A DNA stretch of 64,000 bases from Sheuella sp. (GCA_030650995.1 JAUSCY010000027.1:1-64000), one strand, 5' to 3'; positions 1 through 8,976 are shown, counted from the first letter of the stretch. Notes: generated by a model not told the origin, from the sequence alone. Numbers and translations are program-made.

Positions 1-27
1 TGCTTCCCCCTTTTTCGATTTTGCACT

Positions 28-101
28 GGCGCAATGGCAGAGTGGTTATGTAGCGGATTGCAAATCCGTCAAGCTCGGTTCGATTCCGGGTTGCGCCTCC
101 A
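28..101 (+). tRNA. tRNA-Cys (anticodon GCA)
   Basis: A full cloverleaf can be folded by eye. The 7-bp acceptor stem pairs GGCGCAA (28-34) with TTGCGCC (91-97). The anticodon stem GCGGA/TCCGT encloses loop TTGCAAA with anticodon GCA at 60-62. The T-arm contains GGTTCGATTCC, and the discriminator T and CCA are encoded at 98-101. A GCA anticodon with a U discriminator is the cysteine identity. Any promoter lies mostly outside the window. The MFS gene begins 49 bases downstream. Confidence 0.96.
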
Positions 102-150
102 GCACCTAAGGTTATGATCCAGTCACACTGTTCAGGCGGACTGTATTCAG

Positions 151-1455
151 ATGCCCTCTAATCCCCCCACCACCCCTATTAATTATCCCATTACGTCTCC
201 CCACGCCCAGCAATCTTTGCCGCCTGTCATTTCACGTGCCATAGCGATCCGGATATTTGTCAGTTTTGCGGCTGGTTATTTCATTTCTTACGCACTGCGT
301 TCGGTCAATGCTGCGCTCGCGCCATTACTCGCAGCGGATCTGGATTTATCAGCAGGCCAGCTCGGATGGCTCTCCTCCGCTTTTTTTCTCTCTTTTACAG
401 CGATGCAAATACCACTTGGCATTTGTCTTGACCGCTTTGGGGCACGACGTACAGAGTCTTTATTACTTGTCATTGCAGCCTGCGGGGCACTTGTCATCTC
501 TGTCGGTCATTCGCTCTGGATGGTCTCGCTTGGACGCATGCTGATCGGAATAGGTGTCGCAGCCTGTCTGATGGCACCCTATGCATATTTTCGTCGCAGC
601 TTTGCGGCAAACAGACAGGCACAGCTCGCCATGTGGATGCTGATCGCAGGAACAACGGGCGCCCTGCTCGCGACGCAGCCTGCGCTCACGCTGGCGCAAT
701 GGCTGGGCTGGCGACAGTTTTTTGTACTCTCAGCAGTTTTGCTTGCTTGTGCTGCCTGCGCCATATTTCTGTGGACTGGGGATCACGACCGACAGAGCGC
801 CTCACAGATTGCAAGTAATCAGGCGGCAGGTTTTCTGAGCCTGTTGACCAACCCACTGATGCTACGCGTCATTCCAACCACGATATTTTTTTCAGGTGGC
901 TTTGCCGCCTTGCAATCGCTCTGGGCAGGTCCCTGGCTGACTCAAGTATTACAAATGACCGCGGCAGAAGCAGGCGAGCATCTTTTTTACTTTAATGCAG
1001 CCTTACTGGTGAGCTATGTCGCCATGAGCATGATCAGTCCAAGACTTGAGAAACGTGGTCTGACACTTGCAAAGCAATCCCTGTTCGCCTTTGTGTGGTT
1101 TCCAATTTGTCTGGGCACCATGCTGATCTGGCAATCTCAACAATCATGGATCATGTGGATCGTTCTTGCTCCGGGTGTGCCCGCTGTGATTCTGATGCAA
1201 ACCCAGACAGCGCTTGCATTTCCACGGCATATGGCGGGCCGGGTACTCACCACGTTCAATCTGGTGATGTTCGGCGGCGCATTCAGCATTCAGTGGGGAA
1301 TTGGTTTGCTTGCCGACTTATTCAGCGCCATGCAGTACAGCTCGCGCGCCTCGCTCACCATGGCCTTTGCTTGCCTGGTGGTGTTGCAACTATGCAGCCT
1401 TGCCTGGTTCCTGATGCGACGCGATAGCGTCTCTGCCCAACAACCTTCCACCTGA
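151..1455 (+). CDS. MFS transporter
   Basis: A 434-residue inner-membrane protein with about 12 hydrophobic segments. The cytoplasmic loop after segment 2 carries the major facilitator motif A (GICLDRFGARR, near residue 90-100), which is diagnostic of the superfamily. The first 30 residues are polar and proline-rich and precede the first membrane span. It probably moves a small organic solute or drug by secondary transport, but the substrate cannot be read from sequence. The next gene starts a few bases after its stop, so it probably opens the plus-strand run that continues to pyrD. The start at 151 is the first ATG in frame; a later start is possible. Confidence 0.85.
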   Translation: MPSNPPTTPINYPITSPHAQQSLPPVISRAIAIRIFVSFAAGYFISYALRSVNAALAPLLAADLDLSAGQLGWLSSAFFLSFTAMQIPLGICLDRFGARRTESLLLVIAACGALVISVGHSLWMVSLGRMLIGIGVAACLMAPYAYFRRSFAANRQAQLAMWMLIAGTTGALLATQPALTLAQWLGWRQFFVLSAVLLACAACAIFLWTGDHDRQSASQIASNQAAGFLSLLTNPLMLRVIPTTIFFSGGFAALQSLWAGPWLTQVLQMTAAEAGEHLFYFNAALLVSYVAMSMISPRLEKRGLTLAKQSLFAFVWFPICLGTMLIWQSQQSWIMWIVLAPGVPAVILMQTQTALAFPRHMAGRVLTTFNLVMFGGAFSIQWGIGLLADLFSAMQYSSRASLTMAFACLVVLQLCSLAWFLMRRDSVSAQQPST

Positions 1456-1467
1456 GGTGTGACACTG

Positions 1468-2142
1468 ATGGATCAGTCTGTTCTTGATGCGCTCAGGCGC
1501 TGGCCTGACGTTCCTGCGGTCTATGGCTGGCTGTCTTTGACGGCCAGAGGCGACTGGCGCCTGCATCCACTTGGTGATGCACAACATGGCGGCGCAGGCG
1601 AAGGCATCACCAACCCGCAAATTCTCGGATTCATGGGACGCAATTACTCCAGTGAACCAGACGGAAAATGGTTTTTTCAGAATGGTCCGCAACGCGTCTA
1701 CGTCAGACTGGATGCCGCTCCATATATTGCGCACCTGCAGCCTGAAACTGCCTCACTCATCACTCACAATGGATTAATCATTGAGCAGGTGCTGGCGTGG
1801 TTCTCTGACGACACTGGTCAGCTGTATACCCAAACCAATCTGGGGGCAGCACGTATCGATGACAGGGATCTCATCGCACTGGCTGATATATTACAAACTC
1901 AGGAAAAGCTGAGCTTGCTCGATACGCTAGAGGCTGAGGATTGCGCCCCTGATACAACAGACACTACCGCGCGAAATCCAGACAGCCCTGCTTTTCAGCT
2001 ATCAGACCCCACGGGACACTATCAGGCGCTACGCCTGGCGGTGCCTTGCAATAAAGTGCTGCACAGTGAAATTGCACACAAAATGGGGTTTATGATGAAT
2101 CCACAATCTGCGACAACTTCCCCCACAAGTATCCTAAAATAG
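1468..2142 (+). CDS. Conserved protein of unknown function upstream of NUDIX gene
   Basis: Encodes 224 residues from ATG 1468, preferred over GTG 1459 because GAGG (1454-1457) sits ten bases upstream of it. No signal peptide or membrane span is visible. The N-terminal half (GRNYSS, then WFFQNGPQRVYV) resembles a Burkholderiales family that I remember as DUF2946-like; this is recollection, not a search. The C-terminal tail is low in complexity and Thr/Ser-rich. The stop is six bases from the NUDIX start, suggesting co-expression with the nucleotide-hydrolase and N-degron genes. No function is assigned. Confidence 0.75.
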   Translation: MDQSVLDALRRWPDVPAVYGWLSLTARGDWRLHPLGDAQHGGAGEGITNPQILGFMGRNYSSEPDGKWFFQNGPQRVYVRLDAAPYIAHLQPETASLITHNGLIIEQVLAWFSDDTGQLYTQTNLGAARIDDRDLIALADILQTQEKLSLLDTLEAEDCAPDTTDTTARNPDSPAFQLSDPTGHYQALRLAVPCNKVLHSEIAHKMGFMMNPQSATTSPTSILK

Positions 2143-2148
2143 GACGCT

Positions 2149-2733
2149 ATGAGCCAAGACGCCGAGTTTTATTTCCCTGCCCCGCGCCTGCAAAAATTTT
2201 GCAGCCAATGCGCCACCCCCATTACCCGCCGCATTCCGCCAGGTGACAACCGCGAGCGTGACTTGTGTGAAAACTGCGGCGCTGTGCATTATCAGAACCC
2301 GCGATTAGTCGTAGGCACCATGCCGGTCTGGCAGGACAAAGTACTGCTTTGCCTGCGTGCAATTGAACCGCGCGCCAATTTCTGGACGCTGCCAGCTGGT
2401 TTTATGGAACTGGCCGAATCGCTCTCTGAGGGTGCAGAACGCGAAACCCAGGAAGAAGCGGGCGTTAAAATTAAACTCGGTGGGCTCTACACGGTCATCG
2501 ACATTCCGCATGTTGATCAGGTACACGTGTACTTTATGGCCGAAGCTCAGGGTCCTGAGCTTGACCCGGGCCCCGAAACAATCGAAGCGCGCTGGTATGG
2601 CCTGGATGAAATACCCTGGGACCAGCTCGCATTCAAATCCGTCTACACCACACTTAAACACTACATCACAGACCGCGAGACGGGTCAGTTCCCTACACAT
2701 CACTATGCCCTTGGCGGCCCCAAGCATCCATAG
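2149..2733 (+). CDS. NUDIX hydrolase with N-terminal zinc ribbon
   Basis: A 194-residue protein with two modules. A zinc ribbon is formed by C18-x2-C21 and C40-x2-C43. A NUDIX fold carries the signature helix G84-x5-E90-x7-R98-E99-x2-E102-E103-x-G105, intact in all catalytic Glu and Arg positions. Such ribbon-bearing NUDIX proteins hydrolyse nucleoside-diphosphate-linked substrates, with NADH or ADP-sugars as typical examples for the family; the substrate here is not determined. It is cytosolic. It lies between the unknown gene and aat, with gaps of 6 and 12 bases, so translation is probably coupled within one operon. Confidence 0.9.
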   Translation: MSQDAEFYFPAPRLQKFCSQCATPITRRIPPGDNRERDLCENCGAVHYQNPRLVVGTMPVWQDKVLLCLRAIEPRANFWTLPAGFMELAESLSEGAERETQEEAGVKIKLGGLYTVIDIPHVDQVHVYFMAEAQGPELDPGPETIEARWYGLDEIPWDQLAFKSVYTTLKHYITDRETGQFPTHHYALGGPKHP

Positions 2734-2745
2734 CGCGATGCGCAG

Positions 2746-3501
2746 GTGCCTAGCGTGAAGCTTATCTGGCTCGATCACGATACGCCTTTTCCAGACCCTG
2801 CAGACGCGCTCGCAGACCCGCCCGGTCTGCTTGCAGCCGGTGCAGATCTGTCGATCACAAGATTGCGGCAAGCCTATCAGCAAGGAATTTTCCCCTGGTT
2901 TCAAGAGGGTGAGCCGATCCTGTGGTGGTCGCCTGAGCCCCGTATGGTGCTTCAATGCGCGGACTTTCATCCCTCCCACTCATTGCGCAAACGGCTGAGG
3001 CAGATCGCACGCAATCAGCAACAAAATAATTTTGAAGTGGTTGTTAAAGTCGATCACTCGCTGCGCGGTGTGATGCAGGGTTGCGCCAGGCGCTCCGCAG
3101 ATGGCCGTGCCGAAACCTGGATCACGCGCGATATGCAGCTCGCCTATCAGGCATGGCACCTCGCGGGCCAAGTCCACAGTATCGAAACCTGGATGGATGG
3201 CCAACTCACCGGCGGCCTCTATGGGGTGAGCATAGGCCACATGTTTTATGGTGAGTCCATGTTCAGTCACGCAACGGATGCCTCGAAAATCGCGCTTGCA
3301 CACCTGGTGAGTTTCTTGCACAGGCAAGGTGTCACCTGGATTGACTGCCAAATGCAAACCGATCACCTGGCCAGCATGGGCGCAGCACCCGTTTCTCGCG
3401 AGGCATTTGTAAAACATGTCCGTCAGGCCAGTGCACAGCCGCCTATAAATTGGTACAAAGGCTGGCTGGACGATGCGGGCATTTTGCACGCTGACGTGTA
3501 A
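2746..3501 (+). CDS. aat: Leucyl/phenylalanyl-tRNA--protein transferase
   Basis: A 251-residue L/F transferase of usual length. It moves Leu or Phe from charged tRNA onto proteins with N-terminal Arg or Lys, creating N-degrons read by ClpS/ClpAP. Family signatures are visible: GIFPWF near residue 45, WWSPEPR near residue 60, and a long conserved block (GGLYG, then MFYGESMFS) in the GNAT-like core. Start is GTG 2746, or GTG 2755 three codons later; neither has a strong Shine-Dalgarno. It is followed at once by bpt, so both bacterial N-end rule transferases are paired, an arrangement common in beta- and gammaproteobacteria. Confidence 0.95.
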   Translation: MPSVKLIWLDHDTPFPDPADALADPPGLLAAGADLSITRLRQAYQQGIFPWFQEGEPILWWSPEPRMVLQCADFHPSHSLRKRLRQIARNQQQNNFEVVVKVDHSLRGVMQGCARRSADGRAETWITRDMQLAYQAWHLAGQVHSIETWMDGQLTGGLYGVSIGHMFYGESMFSHATDASKIALAHLVSFLHRQGVTWIDCQMQTDHLASMGAAPVSREAFVKHVRQASAQPPINWYKGWLDDAGILHADV

Positions 3502-3549
3502 TATCGATGTCACACTCCGACTTTCCGGTCGGGCTTGAAATGTGCGCGC

Positions 3550-4296
3550 ATGAGCAAACTCAAAGAACTCCCCTTCTCGACGCTGCAGTTCTATGCAACA
3601 GCCCCCTATCCGTGCAGCTATCTGCCTGGAAAAGAAGCACGCTCGCAGGTTGCAGCGCCCGGCCATCTGATTCAAGCCCACACCTACTCCCTGCTGGTGG
3701 ACGAAGGCTTCAGGCGCAGCGGTTTATTTACTTACAGACCGCATTGCGACGATTGTCAGGCTTGCATTCCTGTGCGGATAGATGTTGAAAAGTTTTCTTC
3801 TAACCGCACGCAGATGCGAAGTTTTAAACGGCATCAGAATTTGCGGCCTTTGGTTGGGGAGCTCGCCTGGTCTGAGGAGCATTTCAAGCTTTATTCACGC
3901 TATCAAACGCTGCGCCATCCTGGCGCGGGCATGGACGAGGATAGCCGCACGCAATACAGTCAGTTTTTGCTGGCCAGCCGTGTCAACACGCGACTGGTGG
4001 AGTTTCGCGATGAAGATGGCGCCTTGCAGATGGTCTCGATCATCGACATACTCGAGCAGGGTTTGTCTTCGGTTTATACATTTTATGACCCAGCCATCCA
4101 GGGCAGCCTCGGAACGTATGGAATCCTCTGGCAGATTAATCAGTGCAGACAGTTAAAATTGCCCTGGCTTTATCTTGGGTACTGGATTGCGAATAGCCAG
4201 AAAATGGCTTACAAATCGCGCTTTACACCTGCACAATACCGCTGGAACGGGCAATGGCGCGATGCGCCTGCACCCGATGAGCCCGACTCTTTCTAA
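3550..4296 (+). CDS. bpt: Aspartate/glutamate leucyltransferase (Bpt)
   Basis: A 248-residue member of the arginyl/leucyltransferase ATE family. Bacterial Bpt attaches Leu to proteins with N-terminal Asp or Glu, feeding them to the ClpS/ClpAP N-degron route. The N-terminal domain shows the conserved cysteine region (YPCSYLPG, then [10 protein letters not shown]). The C-terminal GNAT-like part contains [12 protein letters not shown] and a YLGYWI segment typical of the family. ATG 3550 is chosen because homologues begin MSxLKxLPF; an in-frame TTG at 3535 would add five residues. It lies 48 bases after aat and 44 before pyrD. Confidence 0.94.
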   Translation: MSKLKELPFSTLQFYATAPYPCSYLPGKEARSQVAAPGHLIQAHTYSLLVDEGFRRSGLFTYRPHCDDCQACIPVRIDVEKFSSNRTQMRSFKRHQNLRPLVGELAWSEEHFKLYSRYQTLRHPGAGMDEDSRTQYSQFLLASRVNTRLVEFRDEDGALQMVSIIDILEQGLSSVYTFYDPAIQGSLGTYGILWQINQCRQLKLPWLYLGYWIANSQKMAYKSRFTPAQYRWNGQWRDAPAPDEPDSF

Positions 4297-4340
4297 AACC
4301 TCAAGATTTCCTCGTTAAGATCCTTTTATAGCCTCAGCCC

Positions 4341-5390
4341 ATGTCAATTCTCTTTCAAGCCTACCCCCTCGCCCGCCAGGCACTATTTGCAATGGATGCC
4401 GAAGCTGCTCACGAAGCCACGCTGCATGCCCTGCAAAAAGCGTATGACTGCTCCCTGACACGCGCGCTGATGCGTGACCGCGCCCTGGCACCCACGCAAC
4501 TCATGGGGCTATCGCTACTCAATCCCGTTGGATTGGCTGCGGGTCTGGACAAAAACGGTGCGCATATTGATGCAATGGGCAATTTAGGATTTGGTTTTAT
4601 TGAGGTTGGCACCGTCACACCACGCGCACAATCGGGCAATCCTAAACCCAGAATGTTCCGAATTCCTCAAGCGCAGGCCTTAATCAATCGACTAGGATTT
4701 AATAATCTAGGACTGGATACCTTTCTGGAGAATGTCCAGCGCAGCCAGTTCCGCAAACAAGGCGGCATACTGGGACTGAATATCGGCAAGAACGCGGACA
4801 CACCGATAGAACGCGCAGCCGATGACTACCTGATCGGCTTAGCAGGTGTGTATCCACACGCCGACTACATCACTGTCAATATTTCGTCGCCCAACACAAA
4901 GAATTTGCGTGCACTGCAGGGGGAACACGAACTGGATCAATTGCTGTCACAGCTCGCACTGCGCCGTGCCGCTCTGGCTGACCAGCATGGCAAACGCGTT
5001 CCGTTAGTCGTTAAAATCGCCCCCGATCTGACACAGGAAGAAATCGATACGATCGCAGAGGTTCTGCCGCGTCATGGCATTGATGGTGTGATTGCGACGA
5101 ACACCACACTGGCACGGAGTGCTGTGACAGGCATGAAACACGCAGAAGAAACAGGTGGTCTGTCTGGCGCTCCTCTGCATGCACGCTCGCTTGAAGTCAT
5201 CGGGCGATTGCGCAGCAGACTCGGCAAAGAGTTTGCAATCATCGGGGTTGGCGGCGTCATGAGCGGCCAGCAGGCCGTCGAAAAAATCCAGGCCGGTGCG
5301 AATGCAGTCCAGCTCTATACAGGTTTGATCTATCGTGGCCCAGCACTGGTGGGAGAATGTGTCCGCGCGATGCGCAACAGCAAATCCTGA
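4341..5390 (+). CDS. pyrD: Dihydroorotate dehydrogenase (quinone), class 2
   Basis: A 349-residue membrane-associated class 2 enzyme that oxidises dihydroorotate to orotate in pyrimidine synthesis and passes electrons to quinone through FMN. Evidence: an amphipathic N-terminal helical region preceding the barrel, GLDKNG (FMN/substrate contact), NRLGFNN, and the class 2 catalytic-serine loop [10 protein letters not shown]. The C-terminal phosphate-binding GVGGV and YTGLIY segments are also present. Length matches class 2 enzymes. It is the last gene of the plus-strand run and is followed by a strong hairpin at 5420-5474. Confidence 0.97.
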   Translation: MSILFQAYPLARQALFAMDAEAAHEATLHALQKAYDCSLTRALMRDRALAPTQLMGLSLLNPVGLAAGLDKNGAHIDAMGNLGFGFIEVGTVTPRAQSGNPKPRMFRIPQAQALINRLGFNNLGLDTFLENVQRSQFRKQGGILGLNIGKNADTPIERAADDYLIGLAGVYPHADYITVNISSPNTKNLRALQGEHELDQLLSQLALRRAALADQHGKRVPLVVKIAPDLTQEEIDTIAEVLPRHGIDGVIATNTTLARSAVTGMKHAEETGGLSGAPLHARSLEVIGRLRSRLGKEFAIIGVGGVMSGQQAVEKIQAGANAVQLYTGLIYRGPALVGECVRAMRNSKS

Positions 5391-5419
5391 TTCTTACTTT
5401 TCTGGTGGGTGTTTCGGAT

Positions 5420-5474
5420 AGTCTGCAGACAACAAAAAGGCCACAACACGTGGCCTTTTTGTTGTCTGCAGACT
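5420..5474. terminator. Bidirectional rho-independent terminator, 25-bp perfect stem
   Basis: Positions 5420-5444 and 5450-5474 are exact reverse complements enclosing a 5-base loop (AACAC). The stem contains an A5 run on the left and a T5 run on the right. It separates pyrD from the convergent phasin gene. By position it can stop transcripts from both sides, although the T-run is inside the stem rather than just after it. Confidence 0.8.
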
Positions 5475-5535
5475 CTTTTAATGGAGTCTGCTTTCACTTA
5501 CTACTTACACAATTACTATTTACCCAAACCTGGTA

Positions 5536-6111
5536 TTAAGCAGCGCGACGGCCACGTGTTGTCGACTTGACAACTTCAGCAGCGTCACCGGCAGCTTTAA
5601 ACGAAGCAGCCGCAGCGGCTGACAGGTTTTTCTCAGCGACTTCAGAAGCTTGTTTAGCAGCTTTGGTCATTGATTCGTAGGCGCCGCTGACTTGAGCCAA
5701 TGATGACTTAAGCATAGCAACAGCACTTTCCGAACCAGCTGGTGCGTTTTTGGTGAACTGTTCGATCGCGTCATTCACGTGTTTCTGACCTTCAGCAACA
5801 TGTGACTCGCCCAGTTTGGACAGATCAGCCTGCACAGCTGTAACGATGTCATAGACATGCTTGCTGTAAGCCATGGCTTTTTCAGCACCAGGCTGAACCA
5901 GACTCTGTGTCAATGAAGCGGCTTCTTGCGCGTCTTTCACGCTGGAAACTTTTTGTGAGGTTTGCGCAACTTCATCAAGGGTCGCCTTGATGACTTTGAG
6001 GTTCAAATCAACCAGTTTTTCGAAACCGGTAAATACGGAACTCTGGAAAGCCACCAATGTATCAATGGCGGCTTTTTGGCTGTTTAAAACTTGCTGAGGA
6101 ATCGCTGACAT
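5536..6111 (-). CDS. Phasin family protein (PHA granule-associated)
   Basis: A 191-residue helical protein rich in Ala, Lys, Gln, Ser and Val, without signal peptide or membrane span. The N-terminal 110 residues (QKAAIDTL, then FEKLVDLNLKVIK) match the phasin pattern of proteins that coat polyhydroxyalkanoate granules and limit coalescence. The C-terminus is Ala/Lys-rich and ends in a basic RGRRAA tail, as in PhaP-like proteins that may also touch DNA. No PHA synthase lies in this window. A near-consensus promoter and PhaR-like dyads lie just upstream, fitting repression released when PHA is present. Confidence 0.92.
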   Translation of the reverse strand: MSAIPQQVLNSQKAAIDTLVAFQSSVFTGFEKLVDLNLKVIKATLDEVAQTSQKVSSVKDAQEAASLTQSLVQPGAEKAMAYSKHVYDIVTAVQADLSKLGESHVAEGQKHVNDAIEQFTKNAPAGSESAVAMLKSSLAQVSGAYESMTKAAKQASEVAEKNLSAAAAASFKAAGDAAEVVKSTTRGRRAA

Positions 6112-6140
6112 GGTGTTCTCCGATATTCAAATTAAATAAA

Positions 6141-6157
6141 TTGTTGCACTGCACAAC
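6141..6157 (-). promoter_or_regulatory. Putative PhaR-type operator over phasin transcription start
   Basis: The imperfect dyad TTGTTGCACTGCACAAC begins five bases downstream of the phasin -10 box, covering the expected transcription start. PhaR repressors bind TGC/GCA-rich dyads at phasin and phaR promoters, so a PhaR operator is the simplest reading. The match is by resemblance only. Confidence 0.5.
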
Positions 6158-6161
6158 TTCT

Positions 6162-6189
6162 ATTGTAAGGTCGAAAATCCAGATGTCAA
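6162..6189 (-). promoter_or_regulatory. Sigma70-type promoter of phasin gene
   Basis: On the minus strand a perfect -35 TTGACA (6184-6189) is followed after 16 bases by -10 TACAAT (6162-6167). This lies about 50 bases before the phasin ATG and is the best sigma70 match noticed in the window, fitting a highly expressed granule protein. Confidence 0.75.
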
Positions 6190-6193
6190 CAAC

Positions 6194-6216
6194 TTTTTGT
6201 TGCAACGCAACAAAAA
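6194..6216. promoter_or_regulatory. 23-base inverted repeat upstream of phasin promoter
   Basis: TTTTTGTTGC (6194-6203) and GCAACAAAAA (6207-6216) are a perfect 10-bp inverted repeat around AAC. It starts five bases upstream of the phasin -35 and shares the GTTGC/GCAAC core with the dyad at 6141-6157, suggesting a second binding site of the same regulator. It could instead act on the divergent Bug gene, or form a hairpin in its leader. Confidence 0.45.
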
Positions 6217-6286
6217 GACCACAAAATTGCCTCGACCTCCACCGTTTTCTCTCCTAGACTGTCAATTAAATATAAAAGGATTGGCA

Positions 6287-7303
6287 ATGAAAAAAGGGTT
6301 ATTGATCACACGCTGGCTGGACACAGTCAGTATTCAGGGCATTCTTTGCAGCTTGATGACAGCCGGCTTGATGACCATAAGCAGCCTGGCGCAGGCACAA
6401 ACTGCCAGCACCTTCCCAACGAAACCCATCAAAATCGTTGTTGGCTTTGCTCCTGGCGGTGGCTCAGACTTTATCGCCAGAATCGTTGCTCAAAAGCTGA
6501 CCCAGCAACTCGGCCAGACAGTTTTCGTTGAAAATCGCCCTGGTGCCGGTGGCAATCTCGGCGCAGAAATTGCCCTGAAAGCGCCTGGTGATGGTTACAC
6601 ACTGTTTCTGGCAGCGACCAGCTATACCGTCAACGCGAATCTGTACAAATTGTCTTTCGATCCGCTCAAAGACATCACCCCGATCGCGCGACTGGCAAGC
6701 GGCCCATTCATTATTGCGACTAACCCTAATCTGCCAATCCCAAATTTAAAGGCACTTGTCGATCTGGCTAAGAAAGAGCCCGGCAAACTCGGTTACGCTT
6801 CGGCGGGAAGCGGGAGTATCACGCACGTCGCAACAGAGTATTTTTTAACAACGGCCGACATCGATGTGCTGCACGTACCCTATAAAGGGACCTCGCCTGC
6901 ACTCACCGACACGATTTCCGGACAAGTACAGTTTATTTTCGGCACTGTCGCCTCTACGCTGCCACATGTGCAGTCTGGCAAACTCAATGCGCTGGCTGTC
7001 ACAACTGCGCAAAGACTTGAAGCATTACCCAAGGTACCAACAGTCATGGAGTCCGGCTATCCCAACTTTGACGTATCTGTCTGGCACGGACTGATCGGGC
7101 CCAAAGGAATTCCTTCCGATATCGTGCTCAAAATCAATGAGGCCGTTCGCACAGCACTCAACGATCCGCTCATGGCGCAACAACTGGCCTCTGACGGGCT
7201 GACTGCCAGTTCGGATTCTCCGGAGGAATTTGGCGCACTCATTGCTCAGGAAGTTTCCCGCTGGGGGGCGCTCGTCAAAGCGCGTGGCATCACACTGAAA
7301 TAA
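6287..7303 (+). CDS. Bug/TctC family periplasmic solute receptor
   Basis: A 338-residue tripartite tricarboxylate receptor-family protein. A cleavable signal peptide covers about residues 1-38, ending SLAQAQT. The mature part opens with the family hallmarks PIKIVVGFAPGGGSD and ENRPGAGGN, the two loops that bind carboxylate ligands. The C-terminus ends ALVKARGITLK, usual for the family. ATG 6287 is chosen over an upstream in-frame ATG because AAGGA lies six bases before it and the signal peptide starts there. No TctA/TctB membrane genes are adjacent. The ligand is unknown. The convergent IclR gene may regulate it. Confidence 0.93.
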   Translation: MKKGLLITRWLDTVSIQGILCSLMTAGLMTISSLAQAQTASTFPTKPIKIVVGFAPGGGSDFIARIVAQKLTQQLGQTVFVENRPGAGGNLGAEIALKAPGDGYTLFLAATSYTVNANLYKLSFDPLKDITPIARLASGPFIIATNPNLPIPNLKALVDLAKKEPGKLGYASAGSGSITHVATEYFLTTADIDVLHVPYKGTSPALTDTISGQVQFIFGTVASTLPHVQSGKLNALAVTTAQRLEALPKVPTVMESGYPNFDVSVWHGLIGPKGIPSDIVLKINEAVRTALNDPLMAQQLASDGLTASSDSPEEFGALIAQEVSRWGALVKARGITLK

Positions 7304-7329
7304 CGCAGATACTGAGCGGATTCAATTAC

Positions 7330-8157
7330 TCAGGTACTTTGCTCTGAGGCACTTTGTTCATATCCAAGTGCTTCGGAGATTCGACCTGCTGTAGCGACTA
7401 ACTGTGCAATCCATGCGTCTTGCATCCTGCCTGATGGCGCTGAGATTGATAGGCCTGCGACTAGCTTGCCCGTATCGTCATAGATACCTGCAGCGATACA
7501 ACGCACACCCATTTCCAGCTCTTCATTATCGCGCGCATAGCCCAGTTCTCTGACGTGCAACAGCTCTTGTTCGAGCTTGTCCAGCTCAGTGATACTGTTG
7601 CGCGTACTGCCTGTCAGCCCGGTACGTGTTGCATACGTGCGTACCTGACGCAAATCTGAGGCTGATAAAAAAAGCTTTCCGTTAGAGGTCAAATGCAGGG
7701 GCGCCCGACCACCTATCGCGCGCACAACTTGCATACCCGAGCGCTCGCTCCAGGCGCGATCAATGTAAACAATCTCATCGCCCTGCTGCACCGACAGATT
7801 CACAGTCTGTCCGGTCAGCTGATGCAGATCACGCATGGCATCAATGGCAGCTTCGCGAACATTCAGACGCCCTTTAACCAGCGAACCGAGTTCAAGCAAG
7901 CGCATACCCAGCTGGTACAGACCATTATCAACTCTCTCAACATAGCGCGCCAGAACCAGATCGTTGAGGATACGATGCGTCGTAGAGGGATGCAGGCCTG
8001 TCGTCAGGGCCAGATCTTTGAGTGTGACCGGATCAGGCTGAGCAGCCAGCGCATCGAGTAGGCGCGTCGCTCGTTCCAGCACCTGGATCGCCATGCCGGA
8101 GTCTCGCAGCACAGGGGATGCTGAGTCGGCAGGGCTGGGGGCGAGCAGACGCGACAT
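7330..8157 (-). CDS. IclR family transcriptional regulator
   Basis: A 275-residue cytosolic regulator. The N-terminal winged helix-turn-helix spans about residues 22-85 (LKDLALTTGLHPSTTHRIL is the recognition region). The C-terminal effector-binding domain has the usual pattern (YIDRAWSERSG, then GYARDNEELEMGVRCIAAGI). About 20 extra polar residues precede the HTH; an internal ATG before AIQVLERA is a possible shorter start. It lies three bases after the CinA-like gene on the same strand and is convergent with the Bug receptor gene, a common receptor-regulator pairing. The effector is unknown. Confidence 0.93.
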   Translation of the reverse strand: MSRLLAPSPADSASPVLRDSGMAIQVLERATRLLDALAAQPDPVTLKDLALTTGLHPSTTHRILNDLVLARYVERVDNGLYQLGMRLLELGSLVKGRLNVREAAIDAMRDLHQLTGQTVNLSVQQGDEIVYIDRAWSERSGMQVVRAIGGRAPLHLTSNGKLFLSASDLRQVRTYATRTGLTGSTRNSITELDKLEQELLHVRELGYARDNEELEMGVRCIAAGIYDDTGKLVAGLSISAPSGRMQDAWIAQLVATAGRISEALGYEQSASEQST

Positions 8158-8160
8158 GAA

Positions 8161-8976
8161 TTACTTGACCACAGGAGGATCGTAGCGTGCACCTAAACGC
8201 TCGGCTTCAGCGCGCAGAAATCCAAGGGCCTGCGCTGCAACCTCAGGCTCTCCTTTGACTCCGAGCTCGATGTGCGGAGAAGCGCCGTTTTCACCGACTG
8301 AAGGCAAGCTAAACGCACGCACACCCGGCCATTTTTGTTCGAGCGCCTCCAGCGCCGGCGTGATACGTGACTCTGGCATGCCAAAGACAATGAAGGAGTG
8401 CTCGACGATTTGAGTTTTATGATGCAAATGCGCGTAACGTGTATCAAGCATCCATTCGAGCATCGGCCAGGCCATGACAGGAAAGCCGGGTACAAAAGTA
8501 TGGTTCTGTATAAAAAAACCAGGAATCCTGTTGAAAGGATTGGGCACAATTTCAGAGCCTGCCGGGAACATCCCCATTTGCAGACGCTGCTGATTTTCAG
8601 GGGCACTCATATCCGCAGTGCCTTGACCTTTCTCAGCATTTTCTAAGCAACGCAGTCTGATTTGCTCCGCAGCCTCAGGATGAAGCACCAGGGGCAGATC
8701 CAGCGCAGCGCCTGCTGCCTGGCGGGTGTGATCATCAGGTGTTGCACCGATTCCACCACAACTCAGGACAATATCGCCACTGGCAAAGCTGCGTTTGAGC
8801 GCAGCGGTCAGGAGTTCACGATCATCAGAAAGGATTTCTACCCAGGATAACTGCAAACCCCGTGCACCAAGCAACTCGACCACTTTCGAGAAGTGCTTAT
8901 CCTGACGGCGACCAGACAAAATCTCGTCGCCAACAATAATTAAACCGATCCGTGACTTGTTTTGCGTTGCAGACAT
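8161..8976 (-). CDS. CinA N-terminal/MoaB-like molybdopterin-binding domain protein
   Basis: A 271-residue protein built on the MoCF (MoaB/Mog) fold. It shows the start GLIIVGDEILSG, followed by CGGIGATPDDHT (the GGxGxTxxD motif of the family) and NPFNRIPGF with VPGFP downstream. It corresponds to the N-terminal half of CinA and lacks the C-terminal nicotinamide-mononucleotide deamidase domain, as in many stand-alone CinA-like proteins. A nucleotide or FAD/ADP-ribose phosphatase activity is known for some members but cannot be assigned here. It is probably co-transcribed with the downstream IclR gene. Confidence 0.9.
   Translation of the reverse strand: MSATQNKSRIGLIIVGDEILSGRRQDKHFSKVVELLGARGLQLSWVEILSDDRELLTAALKRSFASGDIVLSCGGIGATPDDHTRQAAGAALDLPLVLHPEAAEQIRLRCLENAEKGQGTADMSAPENQQRLQMGMFPAGSEIVPNPFNRIPGFFIQNHTFVPGFPVMAWPMLEWMLDTRYAHLHHKTQIVEHSFIVFGMPESRITPALEALEQKWPGVRAFSLPSVGENGASPHIELGVKGEPEVAAQALGFLRAEAERLGARYDPPVVK

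Noticed and set aside
2305-2979. Long open frame antisense to the NUDIX and aat genes
   Set aside because: It mirrors two confidently assigned genes, has no ribosome binding site and gives a Cys/Arg-rich product with no recognisable family.
2980-3681. Long open frame antisense to aat and bpt
   Set aside because: A shadow of two well-supported genes on the other strand; no motif and no plausible start signal.
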